Of a DNA stretch of 64,000 bases, positions 43,396 through 56,296 are shown piece by piece. The DNA comes from Balanoglossus misakiensis (lineage: Eukaryota; Hemichordata): NCBI GenBank assembly GCA_040954595.2, contig CM082578.2, positions 558,001-622,000 on the forward strand, written 5' to 3'. The notes under the pieces were generated by a model, which saw only the letters and a program-made list of their open reading frames with translations, did no database searches and had not been told where the DNA came from. Position numbers and translations under genes: made by a program. The first letter of the stretch is position 1, and the number at the start of each line of letters is the position of its first letter.

Positions 43396-44573
43396 TTAAA
43401 GCTTTTTTTAATTGTTTTTCTAAAAATGACATTTTCAAGCAAAATTTGATAACATGCAATTTTGTCTGCAGTGAGCCAAATTAGACTGTCTTTTGTGGAA
43501 GTTGTATCGATATATACATACGAAGGGCATTCTATACTCCACCAGATTACCGAAAATGTAGAAAACAGTTATTTTTCGTAATTTTCAAAAATTTACCATT
43601 TTTGACAAAATGTGGCTAAAATGGTTATTTTCGTCTTGAATGCCGCCAGTGTCACTGCTTTTAAGAGTCATAAAAACTTTCAACATACAAGCAATTGTTT
43701 ATATATGATCAGGTCACCGAATTAAAAAAAATAAAGAATGTTTTGCCTAAAAATTACCTTTTTGGTGCAAAAACGAATAAAACGCAATTTTGTATTAAAT
43801 CAGCTCATTCAGAGTGCATTTTTTATAATAAGCACCATTTTTACATATAATGGAAATTTCATACATCATCAGATATCCAAATATGAAAAAATGATTTAGA
43901 TTTTAGATGATTGTCCAAAATTAGCTGATATCTAATAAATGTAGTATTGAACCGTTCTGTTCCCCCCCCCCCTACATTATATGCGGTACGCCGATGTCAG
44001 TTTACCCGGCAGTACTGCAGGCCGTGCCCCCAACTTACGTCGGTGTTTGAAACGCCCAGGTTAAATTCGGGCTTTCTCTATAAATTGACAGGCAATAATG
44101 CAGTCCTACCCGAACAAATGTCGAGTGTTGACCCGCTGTGACTTTCCCTGTTCGGTTTGTCTGACTTAGCCAACGCCTTTGTACTAGAGTGTCGGGTCTT
44201 TTGCAGAGCCAGGCCGAAGGAAATCCGACTTGATCACCGTTGCTAACGAACGCCAGTGTCTGTCATGGTGTGCCGGGGTTTTAGACGAGCCAGGCCTTAG
44301 GAGATCTGACTTGATCAACGTGGTCAATTTACGCGTGTTTCCGCTCTAAAGTGCCGGGGCTTCAGCTAAACCAGGCCGTAGGAAATCCGACGTAATCACC
44401 GTTGATAACTTACGCCAGTCTGTGTCCTATATATATTGCCGGGGCATCAGCCGTGCCAGGCCGAAGGAGATGTGAGTAGATCAACGTGTACGCGTGTTTC
44501 TGCTCTAGAGTGCCAGGGCTTTAGCCAAGCCATGCCTGTGAAATCTGACTTGATCAACGTTGGTAACGAACGT
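43396..44573 (-). repeat. Macro-repeat copy, inverted, remainder
   Basis: AT-rich block, G-tract block (C run at about 43964-43973) and about five 81-bp monomers, ending in a TTGGTAACGAACG-like motif. Confidence 0.82.
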
Positions 44574-44630
44574 TATGACATTTTCAAGCCTGAAATGACA
44601 TTTTCAAGCCTGAAATGACATTTTCAAGCC
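44574..44630. repeat. 20-bp tandem repeat at the satellite edge
   Basis: Three copies of TGAAATGACATTTTCAAGCC (the first partial). The last AAGCCTG merges with the AAGCCTG of the satellite monomer, so it may have seeded the junction. Confidence 0.85.
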
Positions 44631-46347
44631 TGTCTTAGGTCACCACTTCATAAGCGGTCTTACCCGTCATTGGCACAAACAGTCTCAGGAAGTAAGCTTT
44701 CAGCCTACCAATGTAGCTATTGTATTTTCCACTTTTTGTAAGTGAAGCCTGACTGTCGCCTGTCTTAGGTCACCACTTCATAAGCGGTCTTACCCGTCAT
44801 TGGCACAAACAGTCTCAGGAAGTAAGCTTTCAGCCTACCAATGTAGCTATTGTATTTTCCACTTTTTGTAAGTGAAGCCTGACTGTCGCCTGTCTTAGGT
44901 CACCACTTCACAAGAGGTCTTACCCGTCATTGGCACAAACAGTCTCAGGAAGTAAGCTTTCAGCCTACCAATGTAGCTATTGTATTTTCCACTTTTTGTA
45001 AGTGAAGCCTGACTGTCGCCTGTCTTAGGTCACCACTTCATAAGCGGTCTTACCCGTCATTGGCACAAACAGTCTCCGGAAGTAAGCTTTCAGCCTACCA
45101 ACGTAGCTATTATATTTTCCACTTTTTGTAAGTGAAGCCTGACTGTCGCCTGTCTTAGGTCACCACTTCATAAGCGGTCTTACCCGTCATTGGCACAAAC
45201 AGCCTCAGGAAGTAAGCTTTCAGCCTACCAATGTAGCTATTGTATTTTCCACTTTTTGTAAGTGAAGCCTGACTGTCGCCTGTCTTAGGTCACCACTTCA
45301 TAAGCGGTCTTACCCGTCATTGGCACAAACAGCCTCAGGAAGTAAGCTTTCAGCCTACCAATGTAGCTATTGTATTTTCCACTTTTTGTAAGTGAAGCCT
45401 GACTGTCGCCTGTCTTAGGTCACCACTTCATATGAGGTCTTACCCGTCATTGGCACAAACAGTCTCAGGAAGTAAGCTTTCAGCCTACCAATGTAGCTAT
45501 TGTATTTTCCACTTTTTGTAAGTGAAGCCTGACTGTCGCCTGTCTTAGGTCACCACTTCATAAGCGGTCTTACCCGTCATTGGCACAAACAGTCTCAGGA
45601 AGTGAGCTTTCAGCCTACCAATGTAGCTATTGTATTTTCCACTTTTTGGAAGTGAAGCCTGACTGTCGCCTGTCTTAGGTCACCACTTCATAAGCGGTCT
45701 TACCCGTCATTGGCACAAACAGTCTCAGGAAGTAAGCTTTCAGCCTACCAATGTAGCTATTATATTTTCCACTTTTTGTAAGTGAAGCCTGACTGTCGCC
45801 TGTCTTAGGTCACCACTTCATAAGCAGTATTACCCGTCATTGTCACAAACAGTCTCAGGAAGTAAGCTTTCAGCCTACCAATGTAGCTATTGCATTTTCC
45901 ACTTTTTGTAAGTGAAGCCTGACTGTCGCCTGTCTTAGGTCACCACTTCATAAGCGGTCTTACCCGTCATTGGCACAAACAGTCTCAGGAAGTAAGCTTT
46001 CTGCCTACCAATGTAGCTATTATATTTTCCACTTTTTGTAAGTGAAGCCTGACTGTCGCCTGTCTTAGGTCACCACTTCATAAGCGGTATTACCCGTCAT
46101 TGGCACAAACAGTCTCAGGACGTAAGCTTTCAGCCTACCAATGTAGCTATTGTATTTTCCACTTTTTGTAAGTAAAGCCTGACTGTCACCTGTCTTAGGT
46201 CACCACTTCATAAGCGGTCTTACCCGTCATTGGCACAAACAGTCTCAGGAAGTAAGCTTTTAGCCTACCAATGTAGCTATTGTATTTTCCACTTTTTGTA
46301 AGTGAAGCCTGACTGTCGCATGTCTTAGGTCACCACTTCATACGCGG
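44631..46347. repeat. 130-bp satellite, left array
   Basis: About 13 monomers with an exact 130-bp period (TGTCTTAGGTCACCACTTCA at 44631, 44761, 44891 and so on), very similar to one another. The array is cut at TACGCGG by Gmr1-like element 2 and continues at 57151. No gene. Confidence 0.95.
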
Positions 46348-47200
46348 TGTTACGTAGGTTCAGTCGGCTATTGTTTTGTGACCAGGTGTGTTTTTCGTGT
46401 GCGTTTCGTTTGCTTTCTTTATTTGAATATTTAAGTGACCAGGTGTGAGGAATTAATTTTTGGCTAGTTTAAAAGCCCGCTCGTTGCCACGTTGTGCGAG
46501 TGGATGTTAATTTGACCTGGAGGACGTGCTGCTCGTTTGAACCGTCTTGGAAGCTGTGGCTGCTCTTCTGAACAATTTGTAAGTCGTGCTGTTTCGTGTG
46601 GAGCGGACTTTTGAAGCGGACTTTTGTGGAGCAGACTTTTGCGGACTTTTGTGGAGCAGACTTTTGCGGACTTTTGTGGAACCAGTTGGAGCTGGATTTT
46701 GCCTGGAACGCCGTGTCGCTGTGTCTACGCTGAACTGCCGCCGAGTTGGAGCTGTCGTTGTGTCTACGCTGAACTGCCGCCGAGTTGGAGCTGTCGTTGT
46801 GTCTACGCTGAACTGCCGCCGAGTTGGAGCTGTCGCCGTGTCGCTGTGTCTACACTGAATTATCGCTGAGTTGCTGTGTCTACGTGTCCTCCGTCAAGTC
46901 AGCGGAACGTTCTAGCGGACATTGGACTTGTTCTGTTTCAGTTTATGCACACCTGGTCACGTTTAAAAAGGTAGTTCACTTGTTTCTTGTGTGTTTCTTT
47001 AGTTTATAATATTTAATGTTCACGATTACTTTAGTTATTATTAAATTCGTTATAAATAAGGTGATTTGCTGGTTGATGTGACTTTTGTTGACCAACTTTG
47101 TTGCGTGCGGCGCTGGTTTGGTTCCTTACAAAGTACGCCATCCGGCTAGTGTGTTTATTGCTCGCCCTGTTTCGGCTGGAACGGCCAGCGTGTCGTAACA
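46348..47200 (+). repeat. 5' LTR of Gmr1-like element 2 (853 bp)
   Basis: The ends are TGTTACGTAGG and GTCGTAACA. It contains three copies of a 41-42-bp module around CTGAACTGCCGCCGAGTTGG (about 46722-46843) and a CGGACTTTTGTGGAG module. Its TATA position reads TTTAAAAG (46468-46475) whereas the 3' LTR has TATAAAAG. Confidence 0.92.
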
Positions 47201-47203
47201 AAT

Positions 47204-47221
47204 TGGGGGCTCGTCCGGGAT
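47204..47221 (+). other. Primer-binding site, tRNA-Pro
   Basis: TGGGGGCTCGTCCGGGAT is fully complementary to the 3' end of metazoan tRNA-Pro. It starts three bases after the LTR. Confidence 0.93.
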
Positions 47222-47279
47222 CTATCCTTGAATTCATTCAGTGCGCACGGTCAACAACGGTTCACAATTACTATTCGTA

Positions 47280-48806
47280 ATGGCTTCCACAGCGGAGTTC
47301 AACGTAACTGAGTTTGTCAAAAATGAAAATTTAACTGTTGATGATTTACAACGTTTGCGAAAGGCAGAACTAAAGCAGGTAGCTGCTCATTTTGGTGTCA
47401 GTCTTGGTAGTAATGTAACAAAAAAGGAAATTATTGATAGTATTTCTGCTTTCCTTGGTTTGACTAAACATGGTATGCATAATGCTGAGAGTACTGAAGT
47501 GGCATTGGCAAAAATTGAACTTGAAAGAGAGAAATTAAGACTTGCTCAAGAAAGAGGAGAGGCCCAATTATTGAGAGAAAAAGAAAGAGAACAATTCGAG
47601 TTGAGGAAGTTAGAACTTGAACTTCAGTTAAGTCGACAGAATCATGAACCTGTTCAGAGCACTACGAGAAGTTCTGATTTTGATGTTACTAAATATCTTA
47701 AGTTGGTCCCAAGGTTTTCTGAAGCCGAAGTAGATACTTACTTTTTGGCTTTTGAGAAAATTGCGAGACAACTTAAGTGGCCAACTAAATTTTGGACTTT
47801 GTTGCTTCAAAGTGTGTTTGTTGGGAAAGCCCAGGAAGTGTTTTCTTCCTTGTCCGATTCAGATTCTGAAGATTATGAAATTGTCAAGAAAGCAGTTCTA
47901 TCCGCTTATGAGTTAGTTCCCGAGGCTTATAGACAGAAGTTTAGAAATTTAAGGAGACAGACTGGGCAAACCTTTGTTGAATTTGCAAGAGAGAAGGAAA
48001 TTATATTTGATAGATGGTACCGTTCCTTGCAAACTGAAAAAGAATTTAATATACTGAGGGAGGTAATACTCATGGAGGAATTTAAGAACAGCATCCCTTT
48101 GGACATTAGAACCCATATTGATGAACATAAAGTTACAGAACTAAAGCGGGCAGCCGTTATTGCTGATGATTATGAGCTTACTCACAAGAAAAGTGGTAGT
48201 AGCTCACCTAATTATAATAGGTATGGTAATAAACCTTTCACTAATTATGCAAAATTTGATAACAGGGTAAATCATCCTAGTCCAGACAGAAAGGGCCAGT
48301 CTGTTGCTGCTAATAAGCCACCTGAGATTAGAAGGGGTCCTGTCTGTTTCCATTGTGGTAAAGTGGGGCACATTAAGTCTCACTGTTTGCAATGGAAGAA
48401 GAGTAACCAGAGGGATAGTAAACCTGTGGCTTTTGTTAATAGAAATGCCGATATCCGTACAGATAGTCATATAAATATTGGTGATAAGTACCAAAGTTTG
48501 CCTGCACGAGATAACTGTAAAATCCCCAAGTCTATTCCTGACGGTTTTAGGGATTTTGTATCCCAAGGAGAGGTATCTGAATTATCTGACGTGCTTGAAG
48601 TGAAGCCCATTATCATACTGAGGGATACTGGTGCCGCTCAATCATTAATGTTAGCAGACGTCTTGCCAGAGAATGTATGGCGTTCAATGGATACCAGAAT
48701 GTTGCTGCAAGGTATAGGTGGTAATTTTGTTTCGGTTCCTTTGTGTGAGGTTAATTTGAATTCTGACCTAGTCAATAGAGGGGGTAGATTTTCTCTTGGG
48801 GAATGA
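47280..48806 (+). pseudogene. Gag-protease of Gmr1-like element 2, frameshifted in the protease
   Basis: I start at the ATG at 47280; the frame is open 13 codons further up but has no ATG there. In order: a SAP-like segment (LQRLRKAELKQVAAHFGVSL, about 17-55), a charged coiled coil (about 75-120), a SCAN-like capsid domain (about 130-300, with YFLAFEKIARQLKWP and AYELVPEAYRQKFRNLRRQ), a CCHC knuckle CFHCGKVGHIKSHC (about 356-369), and a retropepsin start with LRDTGAAQSLM (catalytic Asp about 449). The frame ends at 48806 after a run of five G. The protease tail (LGNDLAGGKVQVPP) lies in the next frame. Gag would form the particle and the protease would mature it. Confidence 0.85.
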
Positions 48807-49096
48807 TTTAGCTGGGGGAAAGGTTCAAGTCCCTCCCATACTTACTAAATTTCCATCTGTCCAACCGGCCACAGAGGAATTAAAGGATACATTTCCGGGT
48901 ATATTTCCATCATGTGCAGTTACCAGGTCACAGTCACGTGTTGCGCGTTTAGATGAGGCGAATTCTCCCGACGTTCCCAATTCTGGTGTTTGGTTGGCAG
49001 AAACATTTTTCAAAGATTTAGACAGTGGGGATGGTCTATCTAAACCTGGTGATTCTGAGACCGTGTTTACTCAGACTTCTCTAATAAAAGAACAAA
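48796..49096 (+). pseudogene. Protease tail and linker, cut by an insertion
   Basis: Continues the protease in the +1 frame and then a linker with TRSQSRVARLDEA up to SLIKEQ, where the long-TIR element begins at 49097. The open frame running on to 49356 is transposon sequence, not pol. Confidence 0.75.
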
Positions 49097-52000
49097 TAGT
49101 CAGGTGGAAATTTCAGAAAATGAGCATTTTAAAAGCATGTCAGGCATTTTTTGGTACAAGCTGGGAACAAGTTGTTTTTGGATATTTCGAATACGCTGAT
49201 TTCGAATTTGCCTGTTCCCAAAAATTCTTTTCACGTTTTCATGTCGAAAATGGCAAATTAATTTGTGACGTCATAATTTCAAAATACCTAAAAGAAAACG
49301 CTGTTTGTAGCCATTATGGTGCAATATCACAGGTCAACACCATAATAGTCTATTGAAATCATATTCTTATATTCATTTAAATATTTGTAAACAATTTTTT
49401 TAATTTAGAAACATTTTGTGAATTGGTAAAATGCTAATTTATGTTAATTAGGTCCAGGTGGAAATTTCAGAAAATGAGCATTTTAAAAGCATGTCATTCA
49501 TTTTTTTGGTACAAGCTGGGAACAAGTTGTTTTTGGATATTTCGAATACGCTGACTTCGAATTTGCCTGTTCCCAAAAATTCTTTTCACGTTTTCATGTC
49601 GAAAATGGCAAATTAATTTGTGACGTCATAATTTCAAAATACCTAAAAGAAAACGCTGTTTGTAGCCATTATGGTGCAATATCACAGGTCAACACCATAA
49701 TAGTCTATTGAAATCATATTCTTATATTCATTTAAATATTTTTAAACAATGTTTTTAATTTAGAAACATTTGGTGAATTGGTAATAATGCTAATTTATGT
49801 TAATTAGGTGACACGCCCATCTAAAATCAATGGGTCTACAAAAGAGAGCCAACGGTGTTAAGTGAGGTGTCTATTCCAATGTTTTCAGGGTCAAGGAATT
49901 CAAATATGCAATCGTTTACCTTGTCAGACAAGGTGCAGCATGAAAAATATGCAAAATTAGCTTAATTAGTCATAATGTCATGCTAAAATTGACAACTGAA
50001 AGCTAAAGATACGACTTTGGCCTGTCAGGTGTCTATTCATATGTTTTTTGACAAATGTTTGCATTTTAATGAATAACTGAAATGAAACTTTTCATATTTG
50101 TATGTAATAGCATGTAAAAAACAACAAAATCAAACAAACTAACAAACAAACAAACAAATAAACATACACAACGAGGATTTAGTGTAGACTGTACATGCTC
50201 GCTGGTAACATCGTGACCAACCGCTCCGTTAAAAAACACCAGAACATTGAACGTATGAACGTTTAGGTCCACAATTCACAAGTTATTGAACTATGAATGT
50301 ATGTTCAATGTTGTGAAAAGCCAAAAACATACTTTTTGCCAACAAAACTGACATTTGTTAACGTACAAGTTGTTCATTAATAGCGAAAGCACCGTATGGC
50401 CACACTCACATTATGCCAGCACCATATATTCATGCTTAGTTATAAGACGTTGAATGCACACTGATGGCCCGACGTCCTCGGTGTTTTTTTGAAACCCGGT
50501 CTCTAACAACAATTTCTCTTCATAAGTAAAGAGTAATGTGTATTTTTATTACGGTTTTATATATGATACTGTGTGCAAAGTGAAGATTGTGTCAGTGAGG
50601 CAACATATATACATGTATGTTTAATCCACTTGGGTGTCGTACTTGGCTCAGATGTGCGTTAATGTGTACTAAACAAATTCAGATAGCGAGCCACAATATC
50701 TGTTGATGAGTTTCCATGGCAATTTTTTTCAAAATGGCCGCCAATACAGATGATCTCACCCACAAAATACCAATTATAAAACACCAAAATAAATTCATAT
50801 TACAATATTTGAAACAAGAAACTGCTCAAAGAGTAATTTTCAAAATATTTATCATCACTAAACTAGTTATAGGGGTAAATACAGGATCGAGATTCAGTCG
50901 CTAAAGAAATTCAAGTTTGGTAATAACACCGGTTACAACAAACTTAGTTAAAACACTGTATAACCATAGATATATTATAATAGTGGCCTGGCATAAACAA
51001 AATTTTCATAACATTTGGGCATTTTGTGATAAAAGTTTAACAAGTAAAGCTCAGTTGATTCGTTCTTTTCCCCATAAAAATATCTTTGATGAACAAAATT
51101 CCAAATTTAGTCAACCCAGGAAAAACGGCATCTTGTTTCTCAACCTTATAAATTGATCTGACCAGTTTGAATCAGTGCAGAATCTAGCTTTTCTATTTTA
51201 TCTTCATCAAATGATTTATGCAAATAAAGAATCACTTCCCCATAAAATGGTGGCAGAAATCCAGTATCATGACAGTCGATTGGTTTGTTAAAGTTACTAT
51301 AGAAACTAACTATGTCTAGGTTGCATGTACATAGATAGATGTTAGGAATCCAAATCAAAATCTGTTTCAAACTTTTCATCCAATACTTGTCCTTCGGAAA
51401 GTGTTTTGATGAAGTCGCTTGAAGTGCTTTGTATTGCTCAAGTTATCGATAATTTTAATTGCACCTTGATGATAGTCAGCAGTTCTATTTTGACATGTTA
51501 TTTTGTGTATTTTTGAACCCCCAAAATCAAAGAATAAAATGATAAAGTGAAAATAAGCTTCAAAACACCAAAAGTCTTCAGGATCACAGCTTTTCTGTAA
51601 AGAGTAAGATTTCGCTTACTTCATGCTATTAAATGAAATGAAGTTTTCCGTAATATCTCTTGCAAAGTCAGATTACACATTGAGATATTAGAATGGAAGT
51701 ACATTCCAAGTGACTTGTTGGGAGCATTGGGCCACCTAATCCCAGAAAATTGCAATAAGACCTGTTTTTTCCATTTACCAATCTAAAGGCCAACTGCTTG
51801 TATATTTAGTTGGGTTTCTATAATTAACACACATTTTTGACAATATTTATGGCATGATGGACACTATTCTCGACAAATAAAATAATGTTGTGTCCTCCGC
51901 TGTAATTTTTATGAGTTTGGAATCATAGACACCATTTATTTTTTGGTCAACTCTGTTAACAGTCGACAAAATTGCTGGAGTGGAACTGATACATGATCTA

Positions 52001-53399
52001 AAGTATCAAGACATATGGTCGATTATTAACGTTTCAGCAATTCGACTTAAGTTTCTTAAATTTCCTATGGCATTTTGACAAACATCAACGCCCCGAAAAA
52101 ACGTTGTCAACGCTGCGGTCGCGATTGTGGTCGAAACAAAGCCGACATTTTCGCATGGTTCGTTACCCGGGGTCCATTTAGATTGCATTGCGTTTGAGGC
52201 CCTATGTGTATGTCTGACGACCAATAAACGTGACGACCGCGGACTCAGTTTGGATCAACGTCTATTTCGGGCAGTAGACTCTCCTATCAAGTTGATAAGG
52301 AAATTTTACCAGTCACGAGTAAGCCAAGCCCACATCCGTGTGCAAATCTGATATATCGGTGATCTGTTTATATGATTATCATTAGCTAAGGTGGTAAACT
52401 GTTGTGATTCATATGTGTAATTTACGTACTGCAAGTTAAATATCGCAATTAGCCTAATGTTTGATCATAGACAGTATGGTTTGATTTCTAGAGGAGCACC
52501 TATTAATCCGAGAACAAAGGGATTAAAAGTTGCGCCGTTAAATTGTGTTTTAATAACTTACTTACCCCTATAAGTAGTTTAGTAACCATAATATCTTTGA
52601 AAATCATTGTTTCCACAGTTCCTTGTATCAAATATAGAAATCTAAATTTATTTTGGTGTTCACAGATGTTATTTGGTGGGTGAAATTATCTGTATTGGTG
52701 GCCATTTTGAAAAATTGGTTGCCATGGAAACTCATCAACAGATATTTAGTGGCTCGCTATCTGAATTTGTTTAGTACACATTAACACACATCTGAGCCAA
52801 GTTTGGTGCTTTTATCACAAAATGCACAATCGCTATGAAAATTAGGGTTTGGCCGCTCCACTACAGGGCTTTAGACGGCCATATTGAATTGCCACATCGA
52901 GGCTCTTATCTCAAAATGAACTTCACACTTGAAGTATTGTTTTGAACAAGGTTTAAGTCCTTTATTAAAATAAAGAAAAGGTTATTCTTTCCAATGGTTG
53001 TGAGTTTTCAGTACATGTACTGTTACACCTAGCTTTATTATTATTTGGTAGCCAAAAATCAACGAATTATTCATACAATATGCAAATTTGTGCATAATTA
53101 TTGTTTTATTATTGCTATTTTGTGTTTATACAACCAAAAAAGTTGTTGATGTAAACATGTAGTTTATTTTCATTGTTTAAGGAGGTACGTGAACATTTCT
53201 TTGATGCTATTCATGTGAGAATTGCGATCCTTGGCGGCCATATTTGATTTGCCAAAACGAGGCTCTTATCTCAAAAAGATCTTTTGGGAACAGGCATTTT
53301 CGAAATCAGCGTAGTCGAATTGACCAAAAAACATATTTGGTTTGCTTGTACCAAAAAATGCCAGAGGGGGTCACAATTTCTCAAATCTCCACCTGACTA
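49097..53399. mobile_element. Long-TIR element of unknown superfamily (4.3 kb)
   Basis: The ends are TAGTCAGGTGGAAATTT and the complement of TAGTCAGGTGGAGATTT. Further inverted segments pair 49130-49240 with 53270-53370 and 50640-50900 with 52580-52800, so the arms are long but patchy. A 354-bp direct duplication occurs at the left (49101 and 49455). A 3-bp AAA duplication fits, because its removal makes the pol frame read through in phase. Two minus-strand frames in the core (52224-52006 and 51379-51146, 72 and 77 codons) are unrecognised and could be exons of a lost transposase. The remainder shows no gene. Confidence 0.7.
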
Positions 53400-53412
53400 A
53401 AAAGGCTGATCC

Positions 53413-55734
53413 ATTCTGAATGACTTAATTCATAAGGCATTATCAGAATCCGAAGCCAACAATGTTCCAGAATGTTATTACATGAAGTCAGGAATTTTAA
53501 TGAGAAAGTGGAGACCACCGTCTGTTCCTGCTGATCAGGATTGGTTGGTGAAAAATCAAATAGTGGTACCTGCATGTTATCGTCCTGAAATTCTGCGTTT
53601 GGCCCACGAAATTCCTATGGCTGGGCATTTGGGCATTCGAAAAACACAGTGCAGGGTTATGGCTCATTTTTATTGGCCAAAATTGCATCAGGATGTTGTT
53701 GAATTTTGCAAAACCTGTCATACGTGTCAGCTGTTAGGCAAACCCCAGCCGGCGATCAAACCCGCTCCATTAATTCCAATTCCTGCGTTCGGCGAACCCT
53801 TCAGTAAGGTTCTAATTGATTGTGTGGGCCCTTTGCCGAGAACCAAATCTGGTAATAAATATCTTTTGACAATTTTAGACACCTCGACCAGATTTCCTGA
53901 GGCTATTCCTTTGAAAAACATCTCTACCAAAGTAGTAGTTGACGCGCTAATGCATTTCTTCACACGATATGGTTTGCCCAAGGAGGTCCAAACAGATCAA
54001 GGGTCCAACTTTATGTCTGGTTTATTTCAGGAAGTGTTGTGTCAATTCGGGGTTACACAGTTGCATTCGTCGGCCTACCATCCTCAATCTCAAGGTGCGT
54101 TGGAAAGGTATCACCAAACGCTAAAGAATATGTTGAAGGCATACTGCTTGGAATACCCTGGGGATTGGGATAAGGGCGTTGCATTTGTATTATTTGCCAC
54201 AAGGGATGCCCCTAACGAATCAACTGGTTTTACTCCCTTTGAACTCGTATATGGTCATGAAGTCAGGGGCCCTCTTAAATTCATCAAAGAGAGATTGCTT
54301 AATGAACAGGATGATGTCAACCTCCTGGATTACGTTTCCAAATTTCGAGAACGTTTGACTAAGGCCTGTGATTTGGCTGGACACCATCTGAAACTGTCTC
54401 AGCAAACCATGAAGAGGTATTATGATAGGGATAGTCAATTTCGCAAATTTAAAGTTGGTGACAAAGTTCTAGTTTTGTTACCTATACCAGGTGAACCATT
54501 ATCCGCTAAATTCAGGGGGCCCTATGAAGTAGAAAAGAAATTGAATAGTGTGAATTATGTTATCCGAACCCCTGACAGACGCAAGACACGCAGGGTTTGT
54601 CATATTAATATGTTGAAGCTGTATTTTGTTCGTGAAGGTGACCATAAGCATTCCGTTGGTTTGGCTGCTGCTGTCAACAATATGGATGTTCACAATGTCG
54701 ATTGCAATGATACAGAATGTGTTGAGTTTGAGGTGACTGAAGTTGATTCTTTGACGGGAAAATTGTCTAATTCGGAAGCACTTGCTAATTTACAGTCTAC
54801 TTTGTGTCACTTGCCTGAGAATGAAAGGGCTGGCATTGTCAAACTTATAAATGAATATAAACCTCTGTTTTCCGATGAACCGGGTTGCACGTCCATAGCT
54901 GAACATGACGTAGACGTCGGCAATGAACCACCTATCAAACAACACCCCTATAGGTTAAATCCTTATAAAGCAGCCAAAGTTGAGGAGGAATTGCAGTATA
55001 TGTTGGACCACGACCTAATTGAACCAAGTGAGAGTAGTTGGAGCTCTCCAGTAGTGTTAGTACCAAAGCCAGACAAGTCTTTGAGATTTTGCATAGATTA
55101 TCGCAAGGTAAATGCTGTTACGCGTACTGATTCCTATCCACTTCCTCGAATTGAGGATTGCATTGACAAAATTGGTACAGCCAAGTATGTAACCAAAATT
55201 GATTTGTTGAAAGGTTATTGGCAAGTACCTTTGTCTAACAGAGCCAGGAAAATTTCTGCTTTCATTACTCCAAACGGATTGTACCAGTTTAAAGTAATGC
55301 CCTTTGGCATGAAAAATGCCCCGGCTACATTTCAAAGGTTGATGAACAAGGTCACAGCCGGTTTAGCATATTGTGTTGTGTATATTGATGATATTCTGGT
55401 TTTCAGTGACACATGGGAAGATCATGTAACCCATTTAAGGAATCTGTTTCAGCGGCTTCACGAGGCTAATCTGGTGGTTAATCTGTCAAAGAGTGGTTTT
55501 GCCAAAGCCAAAGTGGTTTATCTTGGGCATGTCATAGGTGAAGGCAGAGTGTCTCCAAGACAAGCGAAAATTCAAGACATCATAGAGTTTCCAGTGCCTA
55601 CAAATAAGCGAGAATTACGTCGTTTTCTAGGCGTGTCGGGGTTTTATCGGAAATTTTGTGCAAATTATAGCACCATTGTTGCTCCTCTCACTAATTCGAT
55701 TCGACCGATTCGTGTCAAAATGCATTCGATGTAA
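53413..55734 (+). pseudogene. Integrase-RT polyprotein of Gmr1-like element 2
   Basis: Numbering from 53482 (750 aa). The integrase zinc finger has His42, His49, Cys79 and Cys82. The DD35E core is Asp113 (LIDCVGPLP), Asp172 (TDQGSNF) and Glu208 (ALERYHQ). The GPY-type tail is near 345 (FRGPYEVEKK). After an acidic linker the RT has LIEPSESSWSSPVVLVPKPD, FCIDYRKVNAVT, KIDLLKGYWQVPL, MPFGMKNAPATFQ and YIDDILVF (Tyr634, Asp636, Asp637). The frame starts just after the long-TIR insertion, with a one-base shift near 53413. At 55734 a small deletion shifts it out of the RNase H frame. The integrase and RT catalytic residues are all present. Confidence 0.9.
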
Positions 55735-55736
55735 TA

Positions 55737-56162
55737 AAAGCAGTTCTAGCAAGTGAGCCAGTGCTTACGGCTCCAGATTTCTACAAGCCGTTTAAATTGG
55801 CTATTGATGCCAGTGATGTTGGTATCGGTGCCGTCTTATTGCAGGATGATGAATCAGGTATCGAGAAACCTGTCAGTTATTTTTCGAGAAAACTAAACCG
55901 TCACCAAAGAGTGTATTCTACCATTGAGAAAGAGGCTTTAAGCCTAGTGTCTGCTCTTCAGCATTTTGAAATTTATGTGACTAATGGGGTAGGTGATGTT
56001 ACTGTTTACACAGATCACAACCCACTTGTATTTCTTGACAAGTTCAAAACAAAGAGTAACAGGTTGTTTCGCTGGAGTTTGTTGCTTCAGCCTTATTCAA
56101 TTAAAGTCGTACATATTTCTGGAAAAGAAAATGTCATTGCAGATGCACTATCCAGAGTTTAG
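55737..56162 (+). pseudogene. RNase H of Gmr1-like element 2
   Basis: Separated from RT by a small deletion/frameshift at about 55690-55735. It has LAIDASDVGIGAVLLQ (Asp), IEKEALSLVSALQ (Glu), YTDHNPLVF (Asp) and ENVIADALSRV (Asp), then a stop. It would remove RNA from the RNA-DNA hybrid. Only about 130 non-coding bases separate it from the polypurine tract, so no integrase follows. Confidence 0.88.
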
Positions 56163-56285
56163 AATGTATAACAGGATAGCTTTTTGAAATGATTCTTGAA
56201 TGATTCTTGAAATGATGTTTTTGAAATAATTAACATATGTGATTACCCCTTGAAAAACGTCACCATGGTAACGTTTTTCTTTTCT

Positions 56286-56296
56286 GAGGGGGGAGG
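56286..56296 (+). other. Polypurine tract
   Basis: GAGGGGGGAGG directly before the 3' LTR. Confidence 0.9.

Noticed and set aside
46586-46869. Cys/Arg-rich open frames in the LTR as proteins
   Set aside because: They arise from the CTGAACTGCCGCCGAGTTGG module, occur in both LTRs in two phases and have no family resemblance.
49106-49356. Continuation of pol beyond SLIKEQ
   Set aside because: The sequence is the left end of the long-TIR element, duplicated 354 bp later and inverted near 53300.
53727-55335. Minus-strand frames opposite integrase-RT
   Set aside because: Shadows of the 750-codon plus-strand frame, which carries all catalytic motifs.
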